Source: Dorea sp.
GTDB lineage: Bacteria > Bacillota_A > Clostridia > Lachnospirales > Lachnospiraceae
DNA: 20,218 nt
Direction: 5' to 3'
Assembly (NCBI GenBank): GCA_016295505.1
Contig: JAEDLC010000025.1
Location: 1-20,218, forward strand
Shown: in pieces, positions 7,657 through 15,018 of the stretch
How positions within the stretch are numbered: position 1 is the first letter of the stretch
How the letters are laid out: each line of letters opens with the position of its first letter
Notes under the pieces: model-generated
Databases searched by the model: none
What the model was told of the DNA's origin: nothing
The model's input: the letters and a program-made list of their open reading frames with translations, nothing else
Position numbers and translations under genes: made by a program

Positions 7657-7708
7657 AGTACAAATATCACGTGCAAATAATACAAAACAACACACAAAGG
7701 AGATCCCC

Positions 7709-8623
7709 ATGGCATACATCGGCGTACATCTGGAAAATTCTATTTCTATCGATGAATTATATACCGTCCATTATTTTGAATACATGAGCACCTTTTCATT
7801 TGCAGGAGAATCTCATGATTTCTGGGAATTTCTCTATGTCGACAAAGGCGAGATTCACGTCACTGCCGATTCTCTTCGCACAACACTGAAAAAAGGAGAT
7901 ATTATATTTCATAAGCCAAATGAATTTCACAATGTAGAAGCCACCGGAACGATTGCTCCGAATCTTGTCGTTGTGTCTTTCTCTTCTTCCAGTCCGGTAA
8001 TGGGATTTTTTGAAAATAAATGTTTCCACATTGATGAGGCGGAACGCAGTCTGCTCGCAGAGATCATCACGGAGGCCAGAAACTGCTTTTCCATGCGTCT
8101 GGACGATCCATATCTTACGCATATGGTGAAAAAATCACCGGAAGTCTTCGGTTCGGAACAGATGCTCCGGATTCTTCTGGAACATTTTCTGATCCATATT
8201 GTAAGACGCCTGTCGACGCCCGCAATTCTGCAGAAGGATATTCCAAGGCAACTGCAGAAAACCACCAAAAGTCACAGTGACAGCGAGGTATTCAACCGTG
8301 TGATCCATTATCTGGAACAGAATCTGAGCCGTCACATCTCGCTGGAACAGATCTGCCGCGACAATCTGATCGGGCGATCCCAGCTGCAGAAGCTCTTTCA
8401 CGACAGGACGCAAAAGGGTGTGATTGAGTATTTTTCGGAGATGAAGATTGATGCGGCCAAACAGATGATCCGCACAGAGCATATGAACTTTACACAGATT
8501 TCCCAACAGCTTGGGTACTCTTCCATCCACTACTTCTCACGGCAGTTTAAAAAAATAGCCGGTATGACACCTTCAGAGTATGCTTCTTCTATTAAGGCAA
8601 TGGCGAAAGGAGGTTTTGAATAA
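7709..8623 (+). CDS. AraC-family transcriptional regulator, first of tandem pair
   Basis: The protein has 304 residues from ATG 7709, which follows AAAGGAGATCCCC. The open frame further upstream begins at a TTG and lacks a ribosome binding site. The N-terminal cupin-like sensor contains ESHDFWEF (34-41) and FHKPNEFHNV (67-76). A C-terminal AraC DNA-binding domain with two helix-turn-helix units lies at about 195-295 and ends FSRQFKKIAGMTPSEY. The next gene starts on the base after this stop, so both regulators are made from one mRNA. Sensor domains of this type usually bind a sugar or small metabolite, but the ligand is unknown. The nearest likely target is the importer operon that converges on it (see 12834-12868). 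Confidence 0.92.
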   Translation: MAYIGVHLENSISIDELYTVHYFEYMSTFSFAGESHDFWEFLYVDKGEIHVTADSLRTTLKKGDIIFHKPNEFHNVEATGTIAPNLVVVSFSSSSPVMGFFENKCFHIDEAERSLLAEIITEARNCFSMRLDDPYLTHMVKKSPEVFGSEQMLRILLEHFLIHIVRRLSTPAILQKDIPRQLQKTTKSHSDSEVFNRVIHYLEQNLSRHISLEQICRDNLIGRSQLQKLFHDRTQKGVIEYFSEMKIDAAKQMIRTEHMNFTQISQQLGYSSIHYFSRQFKKIAGMTPSEYASSIKAMAKGGFE

Positions 8624-9562
8624 ATGGCGGAAAAATTATCTATGCAGCAGAAAGAATATCAGAGCATTATTCTCAAGCAGGAAATTAATATTACCAATAT
8701 CTATTCGATTCATTATTTTGAATACTCCCGCGACTTTGTATTCGAAGGCGAATCCCACAACTTCTGGGAACTGCTGTTTGTGGATTCCGGTGTGATCGAA
8801 GTCACGGCGGATGAGAAAAAGTTTCCGCTCGAAAGCGGAGAGATCGTCTTTCACAAACCCAATGAGTTTCATGCACTTCGTTCCAACGGGAAAAGTGCTC
8901 CCAACCTCATTGTAGTTTCCTTCGACTGTACGGCTCCGTGCATGAGTTTTTTTGAAAATAAAGTCCTTCGCGCAAATGATCTCGAGACTCAGTACCTCAG
9001 CCAGATCATTACGGAAGCGAAACGTACCTTCTACACTCCGCTGAATCACCCTTATGTTTCCAGGCTCCGGCGATTCACGAATACACCTTTCGGAAGTGAG
9101 CAGATCATCAAGGCTTCCCTGGAACTGCTTCTGTTAAACATGCTCCGCCGCTGTGCGCATTCTACAGATGTTCAGCGATTTCCTACGGGCGCAGTTACCC
9201 GTACCAAACGAAATGACAAAAAACTACTGGAACAGGTAACTCTTTACCTTTCCAATCATGTCTATGACACTCTGACTGTCGCAGACATATGCCGTGACAA
9301 CATCATCAGCCGTACACAGCTTCAGCAATTATTCCATCAGCACAAGGGCTGTGGTGTCATCGAGTTCTTTTCCCGTCTGAAAATCGAGACGGCAAAGCAG
9401 CTGATCCGGGAAGGCCAGTATACATTTTCACAGATTGCGAATATTCTGAACTATTCATCCTACCAGTACTTCTCTTTGCAATTCAAAAAATATACACGTA
9501 TGTCTCCTTCCGAATACAGTTCATCAACCAAATACTTCAATACCAATCAGGCAGAAGAATAA
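8624..9562 (+). CDS. AraC-family transcriptional regulator, second of tandem pair
   Basis: This 312-residue protein is a paralog of the preceding regulator. The two share SIHYFEY/TVHYFEY, GESHxFWE, VDxGxIxVTAD, the block FHKPNEFH, FFENK, and the layout of the C-terminal AraC domain (about 205-300). The ATG directly abuts the previous TAA. Its ribosome binding site (AGGAGG, ten bases upstream) is inside the end of the first gene, so translation is probably coupled. The helix-turn-helix regions differ more than the sensor motifs, so the two may read related ligands but bind different or overlapping sites (inference). A bidirectional terminator follows. Confidence 0.92.
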   Translation: MAEKLSMQQKEYQSIILKQEINITNIYSIHYFEYSRDFVFEGESHNFWELLFVDSGVIEVTADEKKFPLESGEIVFHKPNEFHALRSNGKSAPNLIVVSFDCTAPCMSFFENKVLRANDLETQYLSQIITEAKRTFYTPLNHPYVSRLRRFTNTPFGSEQIIKASLELLLLNMLRRCAHSTDVQRFPTGAVTRTKRNDKKLLEQVTLYLSNHVYDTLTVADICRDNIISRTQLQQLFHQHKGCGVIEFFSRLKIETAKQLIREGQYTFSQIANILNYSSYQYFSLQFKKYTRMSPSEYSSSTKYFNTNQAEE

Positions 9563-9577
9563 ATTTTCTTACCACAA

Positions 9578-9623
9578 AAAAGACTGCTGCAGAATTGATA
9601 TCCAGATTCTGCAACAGTCTTTT
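9578..9623. terminator. Bidirectional rho-independent terminator
   Basis: AAAGACTG + GCAGAAT (9579-9595) pairs with ATTCTGC + CAGTCTTT (9605-9622), with one small internal loop. A-rich bases on the left and T-rich on the right give a U-tract in both directions. It separates the convergent AraC pair and the importer operon. Confidence 0.85.
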
Positions 9624-9638
9624 ATATTATGTTATGTT

Positions 9639-10472
9639 TTAGCCTTTTACTCCACCGGATGTAAGACCTGCCACCAGATGTTTCTCGATCAGCAGGAACA
9701 GTACAACGACCGGAATCGTAGCACACAGGGAAGTAGCAAACAGATACTGCCACTGTATGAAGTTAAAGCCGTAGAATACATTGATACCTACCGTGATCGG
9801 TTTGAATGCATCTGTAGAGATCAATGTCAATGCGATCGTATATTCATTCCATGAATTGATAAATACAAAGATCAGAGTGGTAATAATACCCGGAGCCGCT
9901 ACCGGAAGCAGAACCTTGATCAGTGCCTTTACCGTACCACATCCGTCAATCTTCGCTGCCTGTTCCATTTCAGGAGAGATGGACACAAACGTACCACGAA
10001 GCAGCCAGATGGCAAATGCCTGGTTAAATGCCGCATTCAAAAGAATCAGACCCAGGATCGAGTTATTCAGACTGATATTCACCATCATCTTATAGATACC
10101 AACCAGAAGAACAACCGGTGAAAACATCTGACTCATAATAACAGCACCCATGAAGATTCCTTTTCCCTTGAATTTCATACGGGACAGTGCATATGCCGCC
10201 GGAATTCCGCAAAGGATCGCAAGAAGCGTTGCTCCACCCGCGATCAGCATGGAGTTGATGAAGTACTGAAGTACCGGAGCTGCATCCCAGATCTCCACGA
10301 AGTTCGACCAACGCCATATCTCAGGGAGAATGTGGTCGATCGCGTACATTTCGTTCTTGTCCTTAAGTGCCGTAATAAACATCACGAAGTAAGGATATAA
10401 TATAACGATACACAGAAGTATTACAAATACATATAAGGCAACTTTCTGCCAGCCTTTTTTCTTTGCTGTCAT
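9639..10472 (-). CDS. Carbohydrate ABC transporter permease, MalG/CUT1 type
   Basis: This 277-residue inner-membrane permease has about six hydrophobic segments. It carries the EAA loop that contacts the ATPase (about 168-193; EMEQAAKIDGCGTVKALIKVLLP). The ATG at 10472 was chosen because GGAGAGGGGGAAG precedes it and it follows the upstream permease stop by a single base. The longer open frame only overlaps that gene. It is the last gene of the operon. Substrate cannot be read from sequence. The CUT1 family mostly carries oligosaccharides, glycosides or glycerol-phosphate-type compounds. No ATPase gene is present nearby, so a shared MsmX-type ATPase elsewhere in the genome is presumed. Confidence 0.92.
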   Translation of the reverse strand: MTAKKKGWQKVALYVFVILLCIVILYPYFVMFITALKDKNEMYAIDHILPEIWRWSNFVEIWDAAPVLQYFINSMLIAGGATLLAILCGIPAAYALSRMKFKGKGIFMGAVIMSQMFSPVVLLVGIYKMMVNISLNNSILGLILLNAAFNQAFAIWLLRGTFVSISPEMEQAAKIDGCGTVKALIKVLLPVAAPGIITTLIFVFINSWNEYTIALTLISTDAFKPITVGINVFYGFNFIQWQYLFATSLCATIPVVVLFLLIEKHLVAGLTSGGVKG

Positions 10473-10473
10473 C

Positions 10474-11364
10474 TTAATCTTCCCCCTCTCCGCGAAGTGA
10501 CATGAACATGTAGATACTTGCAAGGATTGCCAGAATCACAAATCCGATCACGGATACTGCCGCTGCCTGTCCGCTCTTTCCTTCTGTAAATGACAGCTTA
10601 TACAGATATGTAACCAGCGTATGTGTCTGATCCGCAGGTGCTCCCTTGGAGATCGTCCATACGATCGGGAAGGAGTTAAATACGTAAATAATATTCAATA
10701 CTGTAGATACTGTAAGACTTGGGCGAACCAGAGGCAGAGTGATCTTGAAAAGCTTGCTCCAGAATCCGGCACCGTCTACTGCCGCGGATTCATATAATGC
10801 AGCATCGATTCCCTGCAGTCCGGACAGCACGCAGAAGGTAACAAACGGAAATGTTACAAAGATACCGACCCAACATTCCCATGCAAACATGCTCTGCGCA
10901 GTTCCCGTCCAGTTTACAAAACTTTTAATAACACCTAATTTTTTCAAGAGAACATTCAGTGAACCATAATCCGCATTCACAATATACTTCCAGATTACAG
11001 ACTGAATTACGAGTGCGGTTGCCCACGGAAAGATGACAACTGCACGGACGAGCTTCCGTCCGAAAAACTCCTGATTCAAAACCATCGCAAGGATAAATCC
11101 GATAACCGTCGACAGACCAACAACTGCGATCGTCCACACGAAAGTATTCCGTAATGTCGTCAAGAATGCCGGCTGACGAAATACTTCCAGATAGTTCTCA
11201 ATACCGTTAAATCCTTTGATCAGACCGCTTCGTCCCACCTCGGAAAACGATATCTTGAATACGGAAATAATCGGAACTACGATCATGGTCACCATCAGGA
11301 GCACACTTGGCAGCAGCCAGATATACGGCTGAAGTACCAACAATGCTTTGTTCTTTTTACTCAC
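10474..11364 (-). CDS. Carbohydrate ABC transporter permease, MalF/UgpA type
   Basis: This 296-residue permease starts at GTG 11364, with AGGAGG seven bases upstream. The N-terminus has an amphipathic stretch and a first hydrophobic segment (about 12-35). The EAA loop is at about 190-215 (ALYESAAVDGAGFWSKLFKITLP). Family knowledge: MalF-type permeases pair with a MalG-type subunit, here the next gene, to form the membrane channel of a CUT1 importer. It sits behind a strong hairpin (11401-11425) that probably reduces read-through from the binding-protein gene. Confidence 0.93.
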   Translation of the reverse strand: MSKKNKALLVLQPYIWLLPSVLLMVTMIVVPIISVFKISFSEVGRSGLIKGFNGIENYLEVFRQPAFLTTLRNTFVWTIAVVGLSTVIGFILAMVLNQEFFGRKLVRAVVIFPWATALVIQSVIWKYIVNADYGSLNVLLKKLGVIKSFVNWTGTAQSMFAWECWVGIFVTFPFVTFCVLSGLQGIDAALYESAAVDGAGFWSKLFKITLPLVRPSLTVSTVLNIIYVFNSFPIVWTISKGAPADQTHTLVTYLYKLSFTEGKSGQAAAVSVIGFVILAILASIYMFMSLRGEGED

Positions 11365-11394
11365 TATAGCGCCTCCTCTTCATTCACTTTTCTT

Positions 11395-11425
11395 AAAAAA
11401 CGAGGGCCGAATCTGCCGGCCCTCG
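11395..11425 (-). terminator. Intra-operon hairpin with U-tract (attenuator / partial terminator)
   Basis: CGAGGGCCG (11401-11409) and CGGCCCTCG (11417-11425) form a perfect 9-bp GC-rich stem with a seven-base loop. On the minus strand TTTTTT follows. It lies between the binding-protein stop and the permease start, where it should lower permease mRNA and stabilise the binding-protein mRNA. Confidence 0.85.
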
Positions 11426-11461
11426 CAATTTATATTATCATATCAACTATTGATAAACGAA

Positions 11462-12745
11462 TTACTCAGCAACCTCAGCCTGAAGATTATCTAAAGCAGT
11501 CTGAGCATCCATGGTGCCGCTGCATACCTGCTGCTCAACATCAATAACACCATTTCTTACATCCATCCACTCTGTCTTCTGCATTGGATAGAACTTGCAG
11601 TTAGGAAGAACTGCACAGAATGTTGCGAAGTATTCGCTGTTTCCTGTTGTATCTTCTGTTCCGCCTACAATGTATTTCTCTGCGTTCTCAGCAAGGTTTG
11701 CAGAAGCATCCTGAGTTGCAGGTAAGAAGCCTTCATATACCATGTAGTCAGAATATGTCTCTACTTCATAGAATGCATCAAAGAATTTTGTGATAGCTTC
11801 TGTACGTGCGTCGCCGGCTTCCTCATCCTTGAATACCATTAACTGGTCACATACACCAAGTGCTACATGCTCGCCCGGGATATCTGCAGCTTCATAATTT
11901 ACTGTAGAATCTGCAGCAACCATGTTCATAGGTCCGATCATCATAGCCAGTGTTCCTGCACTGAATGCATCCTGTAATGGATAACGTGTATCTGTGAACG
12001 GTGCAGAGTTGCAGTATCCGGAATCAATAAGGTTCTTAATGTACTCAACTGCTTCTACGTTCTCCTCTGAATTCAGAGCCCAGTCACCATTGTCATCTAC
12101 AAATCCGCCGCCAAAGTTCCATGTATAGTAAGAGAATGCAGCCTGACCCTCATCAGTAGAGATATCAAGACCCCAAGGAACAATCTCATCACCATAAGTA
12201 TCTTTGATTGCCTGGCATGCTGCAAGAACATCATCCCATGTTTCCGGAGCAGCATCAATACCAGCGCCATTTAACAGATCCATGTTGCAGAACAGAGCAC
12301 GGCAGGATGCCAGAATCGGAAGTGCCCATACAGTTCCGTCAATTTCATTGGACTCCCAGAAGCTCTGAACGAAATTAGCCTGTAATTCATCAGATACATA
12401 TTCTTCTGCAGGCATCAGCAGATCATCTGATACATAATCAGCAAAACCGCTGATGTTCAGAATGTCCGGCTGCTCCTGTGTAGAAATACGTGTGTTAACA
12501 ACTTCATAAATGTCATTCCAGGAAACGATCTCGATGTTAAGATCAATTCCTTCATTGGCGCTTTCAAAGTTCTCTTCAAACTCTTTCCACCACTCCTGTG
12601 TGTAGTTACCATACTGGGAAATGATAATATCTAATGTCACATCCCCAGATTCATCGCTTCCGCTCTCGCTTTTCTTTCCGCCGCATCCAACTAACATGGA
12701 AGCTACCATTGCAGTCACAAGAAGCATTGATAAAAACTTTTTCAT
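11462..12745 (-). CDS. Extracellular solute-binding protein, family 1 (CUT1), lipoprotein
   Basis: This 427-residue protein has a lipoprotein signal ending in LVGC (Cys21), then a Ser/Gly/Glu linker and a periplasmic-binding fold of the MalE type. The fold shows QYGNYTQEWWKEFEENFE near the start of the mature part and GTVWALPI in the usual family position (around residue 130). It captures the substrate at the membrane surface for the two permeases downstream. Many Trp/Tyr/Asp residues, as in sugar binders, are seen, but the ligand is not predictable. GGAGG stands eight bases before the ATG. The promoter region carries two direct repeats and a hairpin in the 5' UTR. Confidence 0.94.
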   Translation of the reverse strand: MKKFLSMLLVTAMVASMLVGCGGKKSESGSDESGDVTLDIIISQYGNYTQEWWKEFEENFESANEGIDLNIEIVSWNDIYEVVNTRISTQEQPDILNISGFADYVSDDLLMPAEEYVSDELQANFVQSFWESNEIDGTVWALPILASCRALFCNMDLLNGAGIDAAPETWDDVLAACQAIKDTYGDEIVPWGLDISTDEGQAAFSYYTWNFGGGFVDDNGDWALNSEENVEAVEYIKNLIDSGYCNSAPFTDTRYPLQDAFSAGTLAMMIGPMNMVAADSTVNYEAADIPGEHVALGVCDQLMVFKDEEAGDARTEAITKFFDAFYEVETYSDYMVYEGFLPATQDASANLAENAEKYIVGGTEDTTGNSEYFATFCAVLPNCKFYPMQKTEWMDVRNGVIDVEQQVCSGTMDAQTALDNLQAEVAE

Positions 12746-12767
12746 ATCTTTGTCCTCCTTTTTTTGT

Positions 12768-12790
12768 GCAGGGCCCAGCTCACTCCCTGC
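12768..12790 (-). promoter_or_regulatory. 5'-UTR hairpin of the binding-protein mRNA
   Basis: GCAGGG (12768-12773 on the plus strand) pairs with CCCTGC (12785-12790), a 6-bp stem between the -10 box and the ribosome binding site. It may stabilise the mRNA. No known riboswitch was recognised. Confidence 0.4.
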
Positions 12791-12795
12791 TGCTT

Positions 12796-12811
12796 GTATA
12801 ATAAATTATAC
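12796..12811 (-). promoter_or_regulatory. -10 region within a perfect dyad, binding-protein promoter
   Basis: GTATAAT-AA-ATTATAC is a perfect inverted repeat. On the minus strand it contains TATAAT (12805-12810), 60 bases upstream of the ATG. The position 17 bases upstream (AAGCGC) is a poor -35, which suggests a need for an activator. Confidence 0.55.
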
Positions 12812-12833
12812 ATACATTTGGCCCTCTGCGCTT

Positions 12834-12868
12834 CATATAATTGTCCTGTTATTACATATAATTATCCT
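12834..12868 (-). promoter_or_regulatory. Tandem direct repeats, candidate AraC-type operator
   Basis: On the minus strand AGGATAATTATATG (12855-12868) and AGGACAATTATATG (12834-12847) match at 13 of 14 bases, with starts exactly 21 bp apart (two helical turns). The proximal repeat abuts the degenerate -35. AraC-type activators are known to bind direct repeats with this spacing next to or over the -35. Regulation by the nearby AraC pair is inferred. Confidence 0.6.
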
Positions 12869-12982
12869 ACAACGGGTAATAATTTGACCAAAAAATCTTT
12901 ACCACATTAACGTGTTTACAGCGCATTGCACAATTTTTAACGAACTATGACCGACTGCACATATACAATTTCTGTCCACATA

Positions 12983-13579
12983 TCACACAATCTCCATCAG
13001 AATTGCTCTGCACGGCGCCCCGTCACCTCCGCCAAGATTCAGTGGAGCAGCATTCAGAAAATAAACGCCTTCCGGCACCATATCCAGGCGGATTCCCTCC
13101 AGAAGTACGATCTCCGCCCCCAGAAGCTTCAGGTGTACCTCCATCGGTGCATCTGCCGGCCCAAAGGTCTGCGATTCATTTCCAAGAAGCAGGATTCCGG
13201 CTTCCGCAAAGACATCTGCCGCTTCCGCCGACACCACAGCATCACCTTTGATCAGAATTCGCTTTGCAGATTGTCTGTCCGCTTCCCTCGCCTTTTCGAG
13301 AATCCCGATCGCATCCTCCGCTGTCAGAGTTCCTTCCTGCTCTGTCACATACGCATACCCGACAAATCGCTTAAGTTCCAGTTCATCTATGGTTTTTCCG
13401 TCTTCCAAAAAGTGATACGGTGCATCTACATGTGTTCCATTATGCGAACACATACGGAATGCTGACAGATTGCACGCTGATTCTTCCGATATTCTGGACA
13501 ACATCTCTTTTTCCGGTACCGGATCCCCGGGATATACCTCGCATCCGAATACTTCCTGTGATATATCATAGATCTTCAT
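12983..13579 (-). CDS. Cyclase-family metal hydrolase (kynurenine-formamidase-like)
   Basis: This 198-residue protein belongs to the cyclase/KynB family, whose members hydrolyse N-formylkynurenine, isatin or other cyclic or formyl amides using metal ions. The hallmark HNGTHVDAPYHF (46-57, pattern HxGTHxDxPxHF) is intact, and YPGDPVPE (16-23) fits the other conserved metal-side stretch. Length fits the family. GGAGG precedes the ATG, and the gap to the upstream ADP-ribosylglycohydrolase-type gene is 13 bases, so they are co-transcribed. No other tryptophan-degradation gene is nearby, and the operon context points to a different amide or lactam substrate (inference). Confidence 0.88.
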   Translation of the reverse strand: MKIYDISQEVFGCEVYPGDPVPEKEMLSRISEESACNLSAFRMCSHNGTHVDAPYHFLEDGKTIDELELKRFVGYAYVTEQEGTLTAEDAIGILEKAREADRQSAKRILIKGDAVVSAEAADVFAEAGILLLGNESQTFGPADAPMEVHLKLLGAEIVLLEGIRLDMVPEGVYFLNAAPLNLGGGDGAPCRAILMEIV

Positions 13580-13592
13580 GAATTCCCTCCAT

Positions 13593-14969
13593 TTATATAC
13601 GCGTCATGTGTTCTACCTGCATAATGGTTCGTTCCGCCATCTCCTTTAATGACATCTCGTGATATCCATGTACACTGGTGTGAGCAATTCCATCAAACGC
13701 TTCATACCATTTCGGATCGATTGCCTCAAACCCATGCAGTGCTCCCATCACTGAGCCGACGGTCGCTCCATTACAGTCAGTATCAAACCCGGCCAGTACC
13801 GCAGCTGTGATCGCAGCATCAAACTCTTCACAGCACAGCAGACATGCAGTTACCAGCATCGCATTCGGTATGGTCAGACACCAGTCATACATCTCTTCCT
13901 CCCGGTATCTCTTATGTACTTCATCGACCATCGCCTCATAAGTCCATCCGTCTTCCTTCCACCGACATACCTCATCCAGGCTTTCCTTCAGGCGGCTCCT
14001 TGGAGGAATCTGCAATAATGCCACACGGATCCGTTCTTTCATGGAAAGCTCCGGCACAAAGCACATACTGATCAGAGCTGCAATATACATCTCTCCATAT
14101 ACGCCGTTCTTTACATGTGATACGGATGCGTCCAGGTATGCCATACGCGCAGCCTCGCCAGGGTTTCCGGGATTGATGTACCCAAAGAAGTCACCCCTGA
14201 TCTGCGCACCGATCCATTCTCTGTACGGATTGCATAACACCGCTGACTTCGGCGGCAGAACTCCATTCATCAGATTACGGATCGCAGCCCTCTCTGCTGT
14301 ACAGGCATGGAAAGCCGGGAATCCCAGAAGCCACGCTTCCGCAACATCTTCTCTGGTGAAATTCCTGCCATAACGCTCCACCAGTTTGAGAGCAATCATT
14401 GTATAATTGATATCATCGTCGTTTGGAAATGTTCCCTTCAGATTCTGAAACCAGCATACCTTCTGTCTGTCATAGGAGGTCATGGGATCCATTTCCCTGA
14501 GGTCGTATTTCTGACGGATCTCCTCCTTCCCGGACGATGAGATATAATATTGGAGCGGCATCTGATCGGTATCTTTCAGATAAGCATGAATCTTTCCGCG
14601 CATCCATCCTTCCACCGGCATTCCCAGCACACAGGCAATCACCCTTCCATAGATCGCGCCGGTGATTCTGTTTCGAAATTCCTCTGTATCATATGCATAG
14701 ATTTTCTCGGCTTCGCTGCTCAGGCAGTTTCTGATATCTTCAAGGGCTGTCGGTTCCTGATATCTGAAATCCTCCTTTATCGGCGCCTCTTCCATCCTGA
14801 TCAGAAGCTCCTTCGCCTGCCGGTTTCGCTCCTCTTCATCCTGGATTGCAAGGATTCGGTCTATCTCCGGTGCATACGGTTCCACACACCGACCTTCATC
14901 CATACATTGTCGATACTCATCCTTCAACATATCTTCATAAAAGATCCACAACATTTTTTCTTTTAACAT
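13593..14969 (-). CDS. ADP-ribosylglycohydrolase (DraG/ARH) family protein
   Basis: This 458-residue protein has a DraG-type core from about residue 102 (RITGAIYGRVIACVLGMPVEGW). The metal-binding acidic motifs are at 182-186 (PNDDDINYT, where many members have TDDT) and 394-402 (GFDTDCNGA, the usual GxDTDxxxA). IRGDFFGYINPG (257-268) and SHVKNGVYGEMY (284-295) are further family stretches. The first about 100 residues, with a charged helical region, are an extension. Family members remove ADP-ribose or cleave related N-glycosides with magnesium; the substrate here is unknown. GGAGG stands before the ATG. It is transcribed with the cyclase gene and lies between a LysR regulator and a sugar-type importer, so a catabolic role on an imported N-glycoside or ADP-ribosyl compound is plausible (inference). 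Confidence 0.88.
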   Translation of the reverse strand: MLKEKMLWIFYEDMLKDEYRQCMDEGRCVEPYAPEIDRILAIQDEEERNRQAKELLIRMEEAPIKEDFRYQEPTALEDIRNCLSSEAEKIYAYDTEEFRNRITGAIYGRVIACVLGMPVEGWMRGKIHAYLKDTDQMPLQYYISSSGKEEIRQKYDLREMDPMTSYDRQKVCWFQNLKGTFPNDDDINYTMIALKLVERYGRNFTREDVAEAWLLGFPAFHACTAERAAIRNLMNGVLPPKSAVLCNPYREWIGAQIRGDFFGYINPGNPGEAARMAYLDASVSHVKNGVYGEMYIAALISMCFVPELSMKERIRVALLQIPPRSRLKESLDEVCRWKEDGWTYEAMVDEVHKRYREEEMYDWCLTIPNAMLVTACLLCCEEFDAAITAAVLAGFDTDCNGATVGSVMGALHGFEAIDPKWYEAFDGIAHTSVHGYHEMSLKEMAERTIMQVEHMTRI

Positions 14970-14987
14970 TGCTATTCCTCCTCATTT

Positions 14988-15018
14988 ATTCTAGAATCGT
15001 ACAATCATTTTCTGTCAA
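14988..15018 (-). promoter_or_regulatory. Possible promoter of the ADP-ribosylglycohydrolase-cyclase genes
   Basis: On the minus strand a perfect TTGACA (15013-15018, overlapping the LysR stop) is followed after 19 bases by TAGAAT (14988-14993). The spacing is long. Without this promoter the genes would depend on read-through from LysR, since no terminator is seen between them. Confidence 0.35.

Noticed and set aside
7595..7708. N-terminal extension of the first AraC gene to position 7595
   Set aside because: The extension begins with TTG, has no ribosome binding site, runs through the promoter -10, and the ATG at 7709 has a strong AAAGGAG.
10473..10523. Longer start of the MalG-type permease
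   Set aside because: It would overlap the upstream permease, while the ATG at 10472 has a good ribosome binding site and sits one base after that gene's stop.
12905..12925. Catabolite repression (cre) site upstream of the binding-protein gene
   Set aside because: The TGTAAACACGTTAATG-like stretch on the minus strand does not keep the cre spacing around the central CG.
14550..14966. Plus-strand open frame of 138 codons
   Set aside because: It is antisense to the DraG-type gene, whose motifs and ribosome binding site are clear.
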